From the NCBI RefSeq assembly GCF_964340395.1, contig NC_135559.1:24260494-24324493 (forward strand): a DNA stretch of 64,000 nucleotides. The letters are read 5' to 3'. The notes beneath the pieces were generated by a model that was not told where the DNA came from, made no database searches, and saw only the letters and a list, made by a program, of their open reading frames with translations. Position numbers and translations under genes: made by a program. Positions within the stretch are counted from its first letter, which is position 1; each line of letters starts with the position of its first letter. The stretch comes from Glandiceps talaboti. Taxonomy: Eukaryota > Hemichordata > Enteropneusta > Spengelidae. Of this stretch, positions 1 to 13,500 are shown piece by piece.

Positions 1-3000
1 AGTCTAAGTTTACTATTATCATATCAGTGCTGAGAATTCCACAGTCTAAATTTACTATTATCATATCAGTGCTGAGAATCCCACAGTCTAAGTTTACTAT
101 TATCATATCAGTACTGAGAATCCCACAGTCTAAGTTTACTATTATCTTATCAGTGCTGAGAATCCCACAGTCTAAATTTACTATTATCTTATCAGTGCTG
201 AGAATCCCACAGTCTAAATTTACTATTATCATATCAGTGCTGAGAATCCCACAGTCTAAGTTTACTATTATCATATCAGTGCTGAGAATCCCACAGTCTA
301 AGTTTACTATTATCTTATCAGTGCTGAGAATCCCACAGTCTAAGTTTACTATTATCATATCAGTGCTGAGAATCCCACAGTCTAAGTTTACTATTATCTT
401 ATCAGTGCTGAGAATCCCACAGTCTAAATTTACTATTATCTTATCAGTGCTGAGAATCCCACAGTCTAAATTTACTATTATCATATCAGTGCTGAGAATC
501 CCACAGTCTAAGTTTACTATTATCATATCAGTGCTGAGAATCCCACAGTCTAAGTTTACTATTATCTTATCAGTGCTGAGAATCCCACAGTCTAAGTTTA
601 CTATTATCATATCAGTGCTGAGAATCCCCCAGTCTAAGTTTACTATTATCTTATCAGTGCTGAGAATCCCACAGTCTAAGTTTACTATTATCATATCAGT
701 GCTGAGAATCCCACAGTCTAAGTTTACTATTATCATATCAGTGCTGAGAATCCCACAGTCTAAGTTTACTATTATCATATCAGTGCTGAGAATCCCACAG
801 TCTAAGTTTACTATTATCATATCAGTGCTGAGAATCCCACAGTCTAAGTTTACTATTATCTTATCAGTGCTGAGAATCCCACAGTCTAAATTTACTATTA
901 TCTTATCAGTGCTGAGAATCCCACAGTCTAAGTTTACTATTATCATATCAGTGCTGAGAATCCCACAGTCTAAGTTTACTATTATCTTATCAGTGCTGAG
1001 AATCCCACAGTCTAAATTTACTATTATCATATCAGTACTGAGAATCCCACAGTCTAAGTTTACTATTATCATATCAGTGCTGAGAATCCCACAGTCTAAG
1101 TTTACTATTATCATATCAGTGCTGAGAATTCCACAGTCTAAATTTACTATTATCATATCAGTGCTGAGAATCCCACAGTCTAAGTTTACTATTATCATAT
1201 CAGTACTGAGAATCCCACAGTCTAAGTTTACTATTATCTTATCAGTGCTGAGAATCCCACAGTCTAAATTTACTATTATCTTATCAGTGCTGAGAATCCC
1301 ACAGTCTAAATTTACTATTATCATATCAGTGCTGAGAATCCCACAGTCTAAGTTTACTATTATCATATCAGTGCTGAGAATCCCACAGTCTAAGTTTACT
1401 ATTATCTTATCAGTGCTGAGAATCCCACAGTCTAAGTTTACTATTATCATATCAGTGCTGAGAATCCCCCAGTCTAAGTTTACTATTATCTTATCAGTGC
1501 TGAGAATCCCACAGTCTAAGTTTACTATTATCATATCAGTGCTGAGAATCCCACAGTCTAAGTTTACTATTATCATATCAGTGCTGAGAATCCCACAGTC
1601 TAAGTTTACTATTATCTTATCAGTGCTGAGAATCCCACAGTCTAAGTTTACTATTATCATATCAGTGCTGAGAATCCCACAGTCTAAGTTTACTATTATC
1701 ATATCAGTGCTGAGAATCCCACAGTCTAAGTTTACTATTATCATATCAGTACTGAGAATCCCACAGTCTAAGTTTACTATTATCATATCAGTGCTGAGAA
1801 TCCCACAGTCTAAGTTTACTATTATCATATCAGTACTGAGAATCCCACAGTCTAAGTTTACTATTATCATATCAGTGCTGAGAATCCCACAGTTTAAGTT
1901 TACTATTATCATATCAGTGCTGAGAATCCCACAGTCTAAGTTTACTATTATCATATCAGTGCTGAGAATCCCACAGTCTAAGTTTACTATTATCATATCA
2001 GTGCTGAGAATCCCACAGTCTAAGTTTACTATTATCATATCAGTACTGAGAATCCCACAGTCTAAGTTTACTATTATCATATCAGTGCTGAGAATCCCAC
2101 AGTCTAAGTTTACTATTATCATATCAGTACTGAGAATCCCACAGTCTAAGTTTACTATTATCTTATCAGTGCTGAGAATCCCACAGTCTAAGTTTACTAT
2201 TATCATATCAATACTGAGAATCCCACAGTCTAAGTTTACTATTATCATATCAGTGCTGAGAATCCCACAGTCTAAGTTTACTATTATCATATCAGTGCTG
2301 AGAATCCCACAGTCTAAATTTACTATTATCTTATCAGTACTGAGAATCCCACAGTCTAAGTTTACTATTATCATATCAGTGCTGAGAATCCCACAGTCTA
2401 AATTTACTATTATCTTATCAGTACTGAGAATCCCACAGTCTAAGTTTACTATTATCATATCAGTGCTGAGAATCCCACAGTCTAAGTTTACTATTATCTT
2501 ATCAGTACTGAGAATCCCACAGTCTAAGTTTACTATTATCATATCAGTGCTGAGAATCCCACAGTCTAAGTTTACTATTATCTTATCAGTACTGAGAATC
2601 CCACAGTCTAAGTTTACTATTATCATATCAGTGCTGAGAATCCCACAGTCTAAGTTTACTATTATCTTATCAGTGCTGAGAATCCCACAGTCTAAGTTTA
2701 CTATTATCTTATCAGTGCTGAGAATCCCACAGTCTAAATTTACTATTATCTTATCAGTGCTGAGAATCCCACAGTCTAAATTTACTATTATCATATCAGT
2801 GCTGAGAATCCCACAGTCTAAGTTTACTATTATCTTATCAGTGCTGAGAATCCCACAGTCTAAATTTACTATTATCTTATCAGTGCTGAGAATCCCACAG
2901 TCTAAGTTTACTATTATCATATCAGTGCTGAGAATCCCACAGTCTAAGTTTACTATTATCATATCAGTGCTGAGAATCCCACAGTCTAAGTTTACTATTA

Positions 3001-5190
3001 TCATATCAGTGCTGAGAATCCCACAGTCTAAGTTTACTATTATCTTATCAGTGCTGAGAATCCCACAGTCTAAATTTACTATTATCTTATCAGTGCTGAG
3101 AATCCCACAGTCTAAGTTTACTATTATCTTATCAGTGCTGAGAATCCCACAGTCTAAGTTTACTATTATCATATCAGTGCTGAGAATCCCACAGTCTAAG
3201 TTTACTATTATCATATCAGTGCTGAGAATCCCACAGTCTAAGTTTACTATTATCTTATCAGTACTGAGAATCCCACAGTCTAAGTTTACTATTATCATAT
3301 CAGTGCTGAGAATCCCACAGTCTAAATTTACTATTATCATATCAGTGCTGAGAATCCCACAGTCTAAGTTTACTATTATCATATCAGTGCTGAGAATCCC
3401 ACAGTCTAAGTTTACTATTATCATATCAGTGCTGAGAATCCCACAGTCTAAGTTTACTATTATCTTATCAGTGCTGAGAATCCCACAGTCTAAGTTTACT
3501 ATTATCATATCAGTGCTGAGAATCCCACAGTCTAAATTTACTATTATCATATCAGTGCTGAGAATCCCACAGTCTAAGTTTACTATTATCTTATCAGTGC
3601 TGAGAATCCCACAGTCTAAGTTTACTATTATCATATCAGTGCTGAGAATCCCACAGTCTAAGTTTACTATTATCTTATCAGTACTGAGAATCCCACAGTC
3701 TAAGTTTACTATTATCTTATCAGTGCTGAGAATCCCACAGTCTAAGTTTACTATTATCATATCAGTGCTGAGAATCCCACAGTCTAAGTTTACTATTATC
3801 ATATCAGTGCTGAGAATCCCACAGTCTAAGTTTACTATTATCATATCAGTACTGAGAATCCCACAGTCTAAGTTTACTATTATCATATCAGTGCTGAGAA
3901 TCCCACAGTCTAAGTTTACTATTATCTTATCAGTGCTGAGAATCCCACAGTCTAAATTTACTATTATCATATCAGTGCTGAGAATCCCACAGTCTAAGTT
4001 TACTATTATCTTATCAGTGCTGAGAATCCCACAGTCTAAGTTTACTATTATCTTATCAGTGCTGAGAATCCCACAGTCTAAATTTACTATTATCATATCA
4101 GTGCTGAGAATCCCACAGTCTAAGTTTACTATTATCTTATCAGTGCTGAGAATCCCACAGTCTAAGTTTACTATTATCTTATCAGTGCTGAGAATCCCAC
4201 AGTCTAAATTTACTATTATCTTATCAGTGCTGAGAATCCCACAGTCTAAATTTACTATTATCTTATCAGTGCTGAGAATCCCACAGTCTAAATTTACTAT
4301 TATCACATCAGTGCTGAGAATCCCACAGTCTAAGTTTACTATTATCATATCAGTGCTGAGAATCCCACAGTCTAAATTTACTATTATCATATCAGTGCTG
4401 AGAATCCCACAGTCTAAATTTACTATTATCTTATCAGTGCTGAGAATCCCACAGTCTAAGTTTACTATTATCTTATCAGTGCTGAGAATCCCACAGTCTA
4501 AGTTTACTATTATCATATCAGTGCTGAGAATCCCACAGTCTAAATTTACTATTATCTTATCAGTGCTGAGAATCCCACAGTCTAAATTTACTATTATCTT
4601 ATCAGTGCTGAGAATCCCACAGTCTAAGTTTACTATTATCATATCAGTGCTGAGAATCCCACAGTCTAAGTTTACTATTATCATATCAGTACTGAGAATC
4701 CCACAGTCTAAGTTTACTATTATCTTATCAGTGCTGAGAATCCCACAGTCTAAGTTTACTATTATCTTATCAGTACTGAGAATCCCACAGTCTAAGTTTA
4801 CTATTATCATATCAGTGCTGAGAATCCCACAGTCTAAATTTACTATTATCTTATCAGTACTGAGAATCCCACAGTCTAAGTTTACTATTATCATATCAGT
4901 GCTGAGAATCCCACAGTCTAAGTTTACTATTATCTTATCAGTGCTGAGAATCCCACAGTCTAAGTTTACTATTATCATATCAGTGCTGAGAATCCCACAG
5001 TCTAAGTTTACTATTATCTTATCAGTGCTGAGAATCCCACAGTCTAAGTTTACTATTATCATATCAGTGCTGAGAATCCCACAGTCTAAATTTACTATTA
5101 TCATATCAGTGCTGAGAATCCCACAGTCTAAATTTACTATTATCTTATCAGTACTGAGAATCCCACAGTCTAAGTTTACTACTAATCTCA
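1..5190. repeat. 42-bp minisatellite array, about 124 copies
   Basis: Near-perfect tandem copies of a 42-bp unit containing GAATCCCACAGTCTAAG and TTTACTATTATC. Copies differ at a few recurring sites (tatcAta/tatcTta, taaGt/taaAt, gtGct/gtAct). The array starts before the window and ends near 5190, where it runs into a dispersed repeat. Because 42 is a multiple of 3, one frame stays open for the whole array as a 14-residue repeat; I regard this as an arithmetic consequence and not a gene. It lies in the VWA8 intron upstream of exon A. Confidence 0.95.
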
Positions 5191-5192
5191 TT

Positions 5193-5362
5193 CAAAGTTG
5201 GTATTAGGACAGTGTTCTATGACATACATGTGCATATCCATTTTCGTCATGATACGATCCAATATGGCTGTCTGGCAGCCATTTTGTTTGCAAATTTTCA
5301 ATGTCCAAAGCCATAACTCCAGACATGCTTGAACAGATCTCATTCAAAGTTGGTATTAGTTT
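5193..5362 (+). repeat. Dispersed repeat, about 150-bp family, fragment
   Basis: Contains the family words CAATATGGCTG, CAGCCATTTTGTTTG and AACAGATCTCATTCAAAG. The same family occurs at 20860-21400, 58780-58930 and 60580-61660. No coding capacity is seen. It joins the 42-bp satellite to the splice-acceptor repeat of exon A. Confidence 0.75.
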
Positions 5363-5386
5363 ATAAATATTGGAATATTTCCACTG

Positions 5387-5579
5387 GTTTCTACTCCAGC
5401 TTGCTAGACAGAGTTTACAAATATTGAATTATTTTCACAGGTTTCTACCCCAGCTTCCTAGACAGAGTTTACAAATATTGAATTATTTTCACAGGTTTCT
5501 CCCCCAGCTTGCTAGACAGAGTTTACAAATATTGAATTCCTTTCACAGGTTTCTACCCCAGCTGGCTAGACAGAGTTTA
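5387..5579 (+). repeat. Four tandem 54-bp copies of the exon A splice acceptor
   Basis: Copies begin at 5387, 5441, 5495 and 5549, exactly 54 bp apart. Each unit holds the first 31 bases of exon A (gtttctaccccagct...gagttta) followed by 23 bases of intron end (caaatattgaa...tttcacag). The last copy runs into the full exon. The acceptor AG is present before 5441, 5495 and 5549, while the first copy reads ACTG where the others read ACAG. The 54-bp unit keeps the reading frame and contains no stop in the exon frame. Confidence 0.93.
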
Positions 5580-5658
5580 GAGAAGTCTTTAGATGATGCA
5601 GGCATAGAACCATTCAAACAAACATTGGACCCAATGGACATAGAGAGAGCTATATCAT
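5549..5658 (+). CDS. VWA8: VWA8 exon A
   Basis: Encodes (R)[20 protein letters not shown] and onward to AISC. This matches the VWA8 segment just before the third ATPase module, where vertebrate proteins carry a similar RFLPSLAR-type block. The acceptor is ttcacag at 5548 and the donor is gtaagt at 5659. The exon begins with the last base of a split Arg codon and ends with the first base of a split Cys codon. Two further in-frame acceptors (before 5495 and 5441) would add 18 or 36 residues. The 3' copy is chosen here because it gives the uninterrupted family match. Confidence 0.9.
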
Positions 5659-7485
5659 GTAAGTTGGGTAATGACTGTGTAGACAGAAAAATAAACAATT
5701 GTCTTGAGAAAGGAAAGACTGCTTAGTGATACACTACATGTGTACTGAGATGATATTGAGTACACTAACATTTTCAATGGGGAACATTGCATTGTGAGTT
5801 CATAATGTTTTAATAAAAATGTAGATGTTAATCAGATAAAATGCATTGCATTCATTCATGTTTTGCTAATAAGTACAGAGCTAGCATTAATCTGAACTTA
5901 GGCTGTATGGGCCTTGCTAGGCGGGTTGATGGTTTCTATTGTTAGGATTGTAATTATTCAAACAGTCAACAATACATTTAATGGAAGTTACTTGGCAAGA
6001 CCTGCACAACACTTCTACCTAAGTCTGAATTGATGCCAACTCCATACTGATAAGAAGAAATGAAGGAAAGGATGAAATTCTTCACATAGTAACATCTGTC
6101 CTACCAGGTCGCCATCTATACATATTAACTGTTCTATTGCAGGTGAAATAAAGGATGGTACACTAAGAATTGGTAAAACTCAAGTGTCTGTCTTTGATCC
6201 TGAAAACAAAATGATGGTGCCTGATGTCTTGTTTTATGAAAATTCACAGGTAGAGAATTTTACAAAATATTTACATTACTGCAAATAGAAACATCTTATG
6301 ATATAAACCAGATTTAAACTGAATGTCTCCTGTAAAGGCAAAACTGTAGATTTTTGGGCCTACACACATTGTTGGAATGCTAACCTCTGAACTATAGCTA
6401 TTATGTATGTACCACTTAATTGGATAATTAATGATACGAAAGTGTATGAAGTTTGAAGCTTACATAGTTAACATATTGTCTAATTATTAAAAATTAATTC
6501 ATTATGCAAATTAACCATTTAGCTTATAAGTTACATCATCAAGCTTTAAATGACGCATGTATGGCTTTAGCATAAATGCGTGTACTAAATTATGTGCACA
6601 TTGTTATGGGTGACATATGTACTAAATTATAATTTGGTACACATGTCAACCATAACATGCGCACATGAGGTTTCTTGATGTAGCTTTTACTTTTACTGAG
6701 TAATTTGCATTATTAACAATCTTCATCAATTAAGCTATATCTGTGGAATACATACTTCAAATTCCATATAATTTATCACCTACATCAACAATGAGAAAAC
6801 ACATATATCCTCTAAAGCCTGTTGGTATAGTTTTGAATTTTAATGAGTAATTTGCATAATTAATGTTTTTGGTTATTAGGCTATATCTTCATCAATTCAG
6901 CTATATCTGTGGAATACATACTTCACATTCCATATAATTGATCACATACATCAACAATGAGAAAACACATATATCCTCTAAAGCCTGTTGGTATAGTTTT
7001 GAATTTTAATGAGTAATTTGCATAATTAATGTTTTTAGTAATTAGGCTATATCTTCATCAATTAAGCTATATCTGTGGAATACATACTTCACATTCCATA
7101 TAATTGATCACCTATTTTTAATGAGTACTTTTCGTAATTAATGTTTTTCATAATTACGCTATATCTTAAGAATGCAAACTTCAAAATTTTATTTAACTTG
7201 ATACATTCATCAACCATAACAAATCATACGTGTTTGATGTAGTTGCTTGTATAGTTTTTAATTGTGATGTGTAATTTTCATAAGTACTGATTTCCATAAT
7301 TGGGTAATATCTTCAAAATGCAAACTTTAAATTTCGGATAATTAATACATGCATTTATGCTAAAGATGAGCATGTGTCATTTAAAGCTTGATGATGTTAC
7401 TTATAAGCTAAATGGTTAATTTACATAATTAATGATTTTGAGCACAACTGAACTGATAAGGTTCAATAGTGCTATAGGCATGGCC

Positions 7486-7542
<57 letters not shown>

Positions 7543-10500
7543 CAACTTAAAATCAAAAACTGCTGAACCGATTGCTTTGATATTTGATGGTCATGTTTCT
7601 TCTGGTGTCTAGTTGGGAAATGGTTCAAATGAAATGATAGTATCAGAGATGTGGGTTTTGGGTCAAAAAAAGTGATTTTGGACAAAAAGTTTAAACTCAA
7701 AAACTACTGGGCAGATTGGCATGAAATTGGATGGGAACATTCTTAGCGGCAAGTAGATAAAGATTTGTCCATGACATGATGATTCCCTATGCAAATTAGG
7801 GCTAAAAAATTGTCTTTTTGGTCAAAAACCTATACTTCCACAACTACTCAGCAGATTGGGCTGAAATTTAACAGGGATGCATCTGTGGGTATATAGATGA
7901 AGAAATATTAAGCATATAATGATCTCGTCAGTAATATGCAAATTAGGTGTAAACATGTGAATTTTGGTCAAAAATTTATGTCTCAAAAAGTACTTAGTCA
8001 ATGAGACAGAAACTTGGTGAGATGTTTCTGGAAGTGTTATTCTGCAGATTTTCTTCGAAACATTTTGACACAATTGGCGCTAACAACTATGACCCACTCC
8101 CTTAGCAGCAACCAAACGGCAGTATATTTTGGTCAAATAACAACATCCTCTGACAGACAAGTGAGTAAACATTCAAAAAATGTATGCAAATATCCCTAGC
8201 AACCATGACCACACCATTAGCAACAGCCAAACGGTTGTGTATTTCACAGACAAAAGAATAAACATTCAAAAAAAATGTATGTAAATTTGCCTAGAAACAA
8301 GACCACGCCCATAGCAACAGCCAAATAATCATGTATATTGCAAAGAAAACAGGAATTTAAGACAAATGAATAAAAAATGTATGCAAATGTGCCTAGCAAC
8401 AAGACTCTGCCCATAGCAACAGCCAAATGATCACATATATTGCAAAGATAATATCAGGAACAAGTGAACAAAAACATTCAAAAATGTATGCAAATGTATC
8501 TAGCAGCATGACCACACCCATAACAACAGCCAAATGATCATGTATATCGCAAAGATAGCAACATGGTTGGATAGGCAACTGGATTCAGCAAATGAACACC
8601 TATTGTTAGCATGGACTAGCATATGGATAAACATTTTTAAAAACTGTACAGTTGTGCTACAACACCATTGGCGGTATTTTTTATAATTAGACAATATGTG
8701 AACTATGTAAGCTTCAAACTTCACACATTTTTGTATCATTAATTATCCAATTAAGTGGTATGTACATCATTTATAATAGCTATACTTCAGAGGTTTGCAT
8801 TCCAACAATGTGTGTAGGCCCAAAAATCTATGATATTGCCCTTATGTTTTATAAAGTGCCAGGGATCTTGCAATAGTACAATAGATGGTCTAAAGGCATG
8901 TGTACAAATATATCACAGTGGTTATTTATTGTGTTATTTATAGCATCTCTCTATAATGGAAGACATGTTGAAGGATTTCTTACTGGGTGAACACCTATTG
9001 TTGGTTGGAAATCAAGGAGTTGGCAAGAATAAAATAGTGGATAGATTTTTACATTTACTGAACAGACCACGACAGTATTTACAGTTACACAGGTATGGTA
9101 GGATGATTCAATTCTATAAAGTCCATTATGTTGTACTTGTTTTCTGATATTATCTACTGTCTCTATTACACTATAGGTATTATAACACTGTATCTACCAG
9201 TCATTACACTGTAGGTATTATAACACTGTATCTACCAGTCATTACACTATAGGTATTATAACACTGTATCTACCAGTCATTACACTGTACTAGGTATTAT
9301 AACACTGTATCTACCAGTCATTACACTGTACTAGGTATTATAACACTGTATCTTCCAGTCATTACACTGTACTAGGTATTATAACACTGTATCTACCAGT
9401 CATTACACTGTACTAGGTATTATAACACTGTATCTACCAGTCATTACACTGTACTAGGTATTATAACACTGTATCTACCAGTCATTACACTGTACTAGGT
9501 ATTATAACACTGTATCTACCAGTCATTACACTATAGGTATTATAACACTGTATCTACCAGTCATTACACTGTACTAGGTATTATAACACTGTATCTACCA
9601 GTCATTACACTGTACTAGGTATTATAACACTGTATCTACCAGTCATTACACTGTACTAGGTATTATAACACTGTATCTACCAGTCATTACACTGTACTAG
9701 GTATTATAACACTGTATCTACCAGTCATTACACTGTAGGTATTATAACACTGTATCTACCAGTCATTACACTGTACTAGGTATTATAACACTGTATCTAC
9801 CAGTCATTACACTGTACTAGGTATTATAACACTGTATCTACCAGTCATTACACTGTACTAGGTATTATAACACTGTATCTACCAGTCATTACACTGTACT
9901 AGGTATTATAACACTGTATCTACCAGTCATTACACTGTACTAGGTATTATAACACTATCTACCAGTCATTACACTGTAGGTATTATAACACTGTATCTAC
10001 CAGTCATTACACTGTACTAGGTATTATAACACTGTATCTACCAGTCATTATACTGTACTAGGTATTATAACACTGTATCTACCAGTCATTACACTGTACT
10101 AGGTATTATAACACTGTATCTACCAGTCATTACACTGTACTAGGTGTTATAACACTGTATCTACCAGTCATTACACTGTACTCGGTATTATAACACTGTA
10201 TCTACCAGTCATTACACTGTACTAGGTATTATAACACTGTATCTATCTACCAGTCATTACACTGTACTAGGTATTATAACACTATCTACCAGTCATTACA
10301 CTGTAGGTATTATAACACTGTATCTACCAGTCATTACACTGTACTAGGTATTATAACACTATCTACCAGTCATTACACTGTACTAGGTATTATAACACTT
10401 TATCTACCAGTCATTACACTGTAGGTATTATAACACTGTATCTACCAGTCATTACACTGTACTAGGTATTATAACACTATCTACCAGTCATTACACTGTA

Positions 10501-13500
10501 CTAGGTATTATAACACTATCTACCAGTCAATACACTGTACTAGGTATTATAACACTGTATCTACCAGTCATTACACTGTACTAGGTATTATAACACTGTA
10601 TCTACCAGTCATTGCCCCTCTATATACATGAAATCATGTAAATGCAGTGGTTTAGTTTTTGATAAGTATATGTAATGTTAACAGAACCATATGATATATT
10701 ATTGCTGGAGGAGTACTCACAGTCTTTTCTATTATGTATGCTTTTGGTATTTTCTGCTAAACTGTCTGTCACTCACTTAATTCATTCATTCATTCATTCA
10801 TTCATTCATTCATTCATTCATTCATTCATTCATTCACTCATTCAAGAAAGTAGATTGCCAACACCTGGTAATGTATTCTGAGTGTGACACATTGGCACTC
10901 AAACATCATATGGTTCTTCCATAATATTGATACTTGTATTTATCATAGTAGAACTGAAAATATGGTGGAGACAGAGAGTAACAAAGTTATATGGATAGAA
11001 GTAATTGACTGGATATGATTTGGTTAGATATGAAATATGAATTAGTTGACCATGTATAAATAAAACTTTACTTGATTAGGAATTTCAAAGTACATTTACT
11101 TTGTTTAGAGACACAACAGTGCAGACATTAACTTTACAACCTAATGTACAAGATGGTGTCATAGTCTATGAAGATTCTCCATTGGTGAGTAGTGATGCAA
11201 AATTTACTCTCATCTACAGACTATGTCCAATATGTTGCATTTGGCTTATTTGCATAAATTCAGATGTTATTTTGGGAGAAATTTTCTTGTAAATCATGTG
11301 AATTTTGACCCAAAGACAAAGTGTTTCATTCCCAAGTGAACTCTTACATTTTGCAAATAGCCAAAGTCAACAGTTTGGTTTGAACCTTGGATATGTGTAT
11401 ACACTATTATGCCACAAGGGGGTCCCCTGTCACTATATCTTTCTGCCACTACAACCCTATAGGATGTTTCCAGGATACTGTACAGAACATTAACAAGAAG
11501 CTAGCCAAATGGTTTTTTAAGGCATATATGAAACAATTGTATTGATTGTCACATGAAATGTCATAATAATAATCAAAACTTTTCTCAACTGCGACTTTTG
11601 GGTATTTATTGTTGACGAAATGGAACATATGCTGTAGTTTTCTAAGGCCACAAGTAAGCCTTGAAAAAGTCTATTTACCACACTCTTTAACCTGTGACCT
11701 TGCTCCAAGTGTTGAGTCAACTCACACACTGTCAAATAATGTTTTTTTTCTTCACTTTTAAGTGCGATTGTCGAAAGTAGTACAATCAAGTGCATGAACT
11801 TTTTCAGTGAAATGGGCTGAAAATATTACTACATGTACATTATTAATACTACACTCCAAGTAAAATTTGTTGATGACACTAGTTGATGCTGACATGGCAG
11901 CCATCTTGGTATGTCATAACCTGAGTGTGCATGCCACTGTTAGCTTACATTTTTAAAAACGGGAACCATTTACCCATTTCACAGGAAATTCTACCAATGG
12001 ATCACTAACCCCTTGTTTGACTATTCACACAGTATTACCATCATTTTTATGTGTGACTCAATGTTCTTTCCTCTAGATGGGTATTTATAGATCCATGGTG
12101 AAATATCAAGATTATTTGACTATTTATGTCAATATGACCCATCTTTGCAAATTATTGAGTTTACAATGTATTTCATAAAATTGCATAGTGATATTGACAT
12201 TGACTTTGATGTTGATGACCTTAGGTCAAGGCTGTGAAGCAAGGCCATGTGTTAGTAGTAGATGAAGCAGACAAAGCGCCTACCAATGTTACCTGTATCT
12301 TAAAGACATTGGTTGAAAGTGGTGAAATGATTCTAGCCGATGGCAGGCGAGTTGTTACAGGTAAGGTACTGGTCAGAGTCTCTGGCAGGGTGGGGGGGGG
12401 GGGGGGGGAGAGTGGGCTGGTACATTGTGTCTCTGGCCAGGAAGTGGGCTTGTACATTGTTAATGGACTTGTCAATATCTCTGGTCAGGGAGAGTGGGCT
12501 GGTACATTGTTAATGAACTGGTCAGTATCTCTGGTCAGGGAGAGTGAGCTTGTACATTGTTAATGGACTGGTCAGTATCTCTGGTCAGGGAGAGTGGGCT
12601 TGTACATTGTTAATGAACTGGTCAGTATCTCTGGTCAGGGAGAGTGGGCTTGTACATTGTTAATGGACTGGTCAGTATCTCTGGTCAGGGAGAGTGGGCT
12701 TGTACATTGTTAATGGACTGGTCAGTATCTCTGGTCAGGGGATGGTGGTAGATTGTTAATGGACTGGTCAGTATCTCTGGTTGGGGGATGGTGGTAGATT
12801 GTTAATGGGTCAGTATCTCTGGTCAGGGGATGGTGGTAGATTGTTAATAGACTGGTCAGTATCTCTGGTCAGGGGATGGTGGTAGATTGTTAATAGACTG
12901 GTCAGTATCTCTGGTTGGGGGATGGTGGTAGATTGTTAATGGGTCAGAGGCATGTTGTTGAACCCAATGAAACTTAAGCCAGTATCAATCTACAACAAAA
13001 TTTATATCTAACACATGCAACCATGTGTAACATATTCTAATGTATTGAAAACATTGAGAGTAAGGCAAAGTATAACTTAGAAATGTACCTAATAATTAAA
13101 GTACTGATAAACTGAATCTAACTATCAAAGCAAATAATACATCACACAACAAAACAATTTCTCTATCTTAGGGGCTACTCAGCACTAGTTGGCACCCTTG
13201 CATCCCTGGCAGGTGTCTGGGGTCTAAGCTACCTAGGGAGGTCACCTGCAAGTAGTTAGCACAAGAATTTATTGGTAGAATTTATTTGACATTTGTGAGA
13301 ATTTATAAAGCACTGAAAAGAGCACTAGGGGGAATTACTGGCAGGTGTCTGTAGTCTAGCTACCTATATGGAGATCACTTGCAGGTGTCTGTATTCTAGC
13401 TACCTAGCTACCTAGGGAGGTTGCTGGCAGGTGTCTGTATTCTAGCTATCTATGGAGATCACTGGCAGGTGTCTGTATTCTAGCTACCTAGCTACCTAGG

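Larger units (their letters stand above)
6337..8842. mobile_element. 2.5 kb foldback/TIR element in intron B-C
   Basis: The ends are inverted repeats of about 155 bp: 6337-6493 and 8681-8842 are roughly 90 percent complementary (for example tgggcctacacacattgttg on the left against caacaatgtgtgtaggccca on the right). The interior holds a 166-bp tandem repeat, a (GT)n tract and units rich in TAGCAACAAGACCACGCCC. I see no transposase ORF. The shape fits a non-autonomous foldback or TIR element. No target duplication was identified. Confidence 0.7.

Noticed and set aside
27-5207. A 1,726-codon open frame with 14-residue repeats
   Set aside because: It is the 42-bp satellite read in a stop-free frame. 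Unit length is a multiple of 3, there is no sequence-independent sign of coding, and substitutions do not favour synonymous sites.
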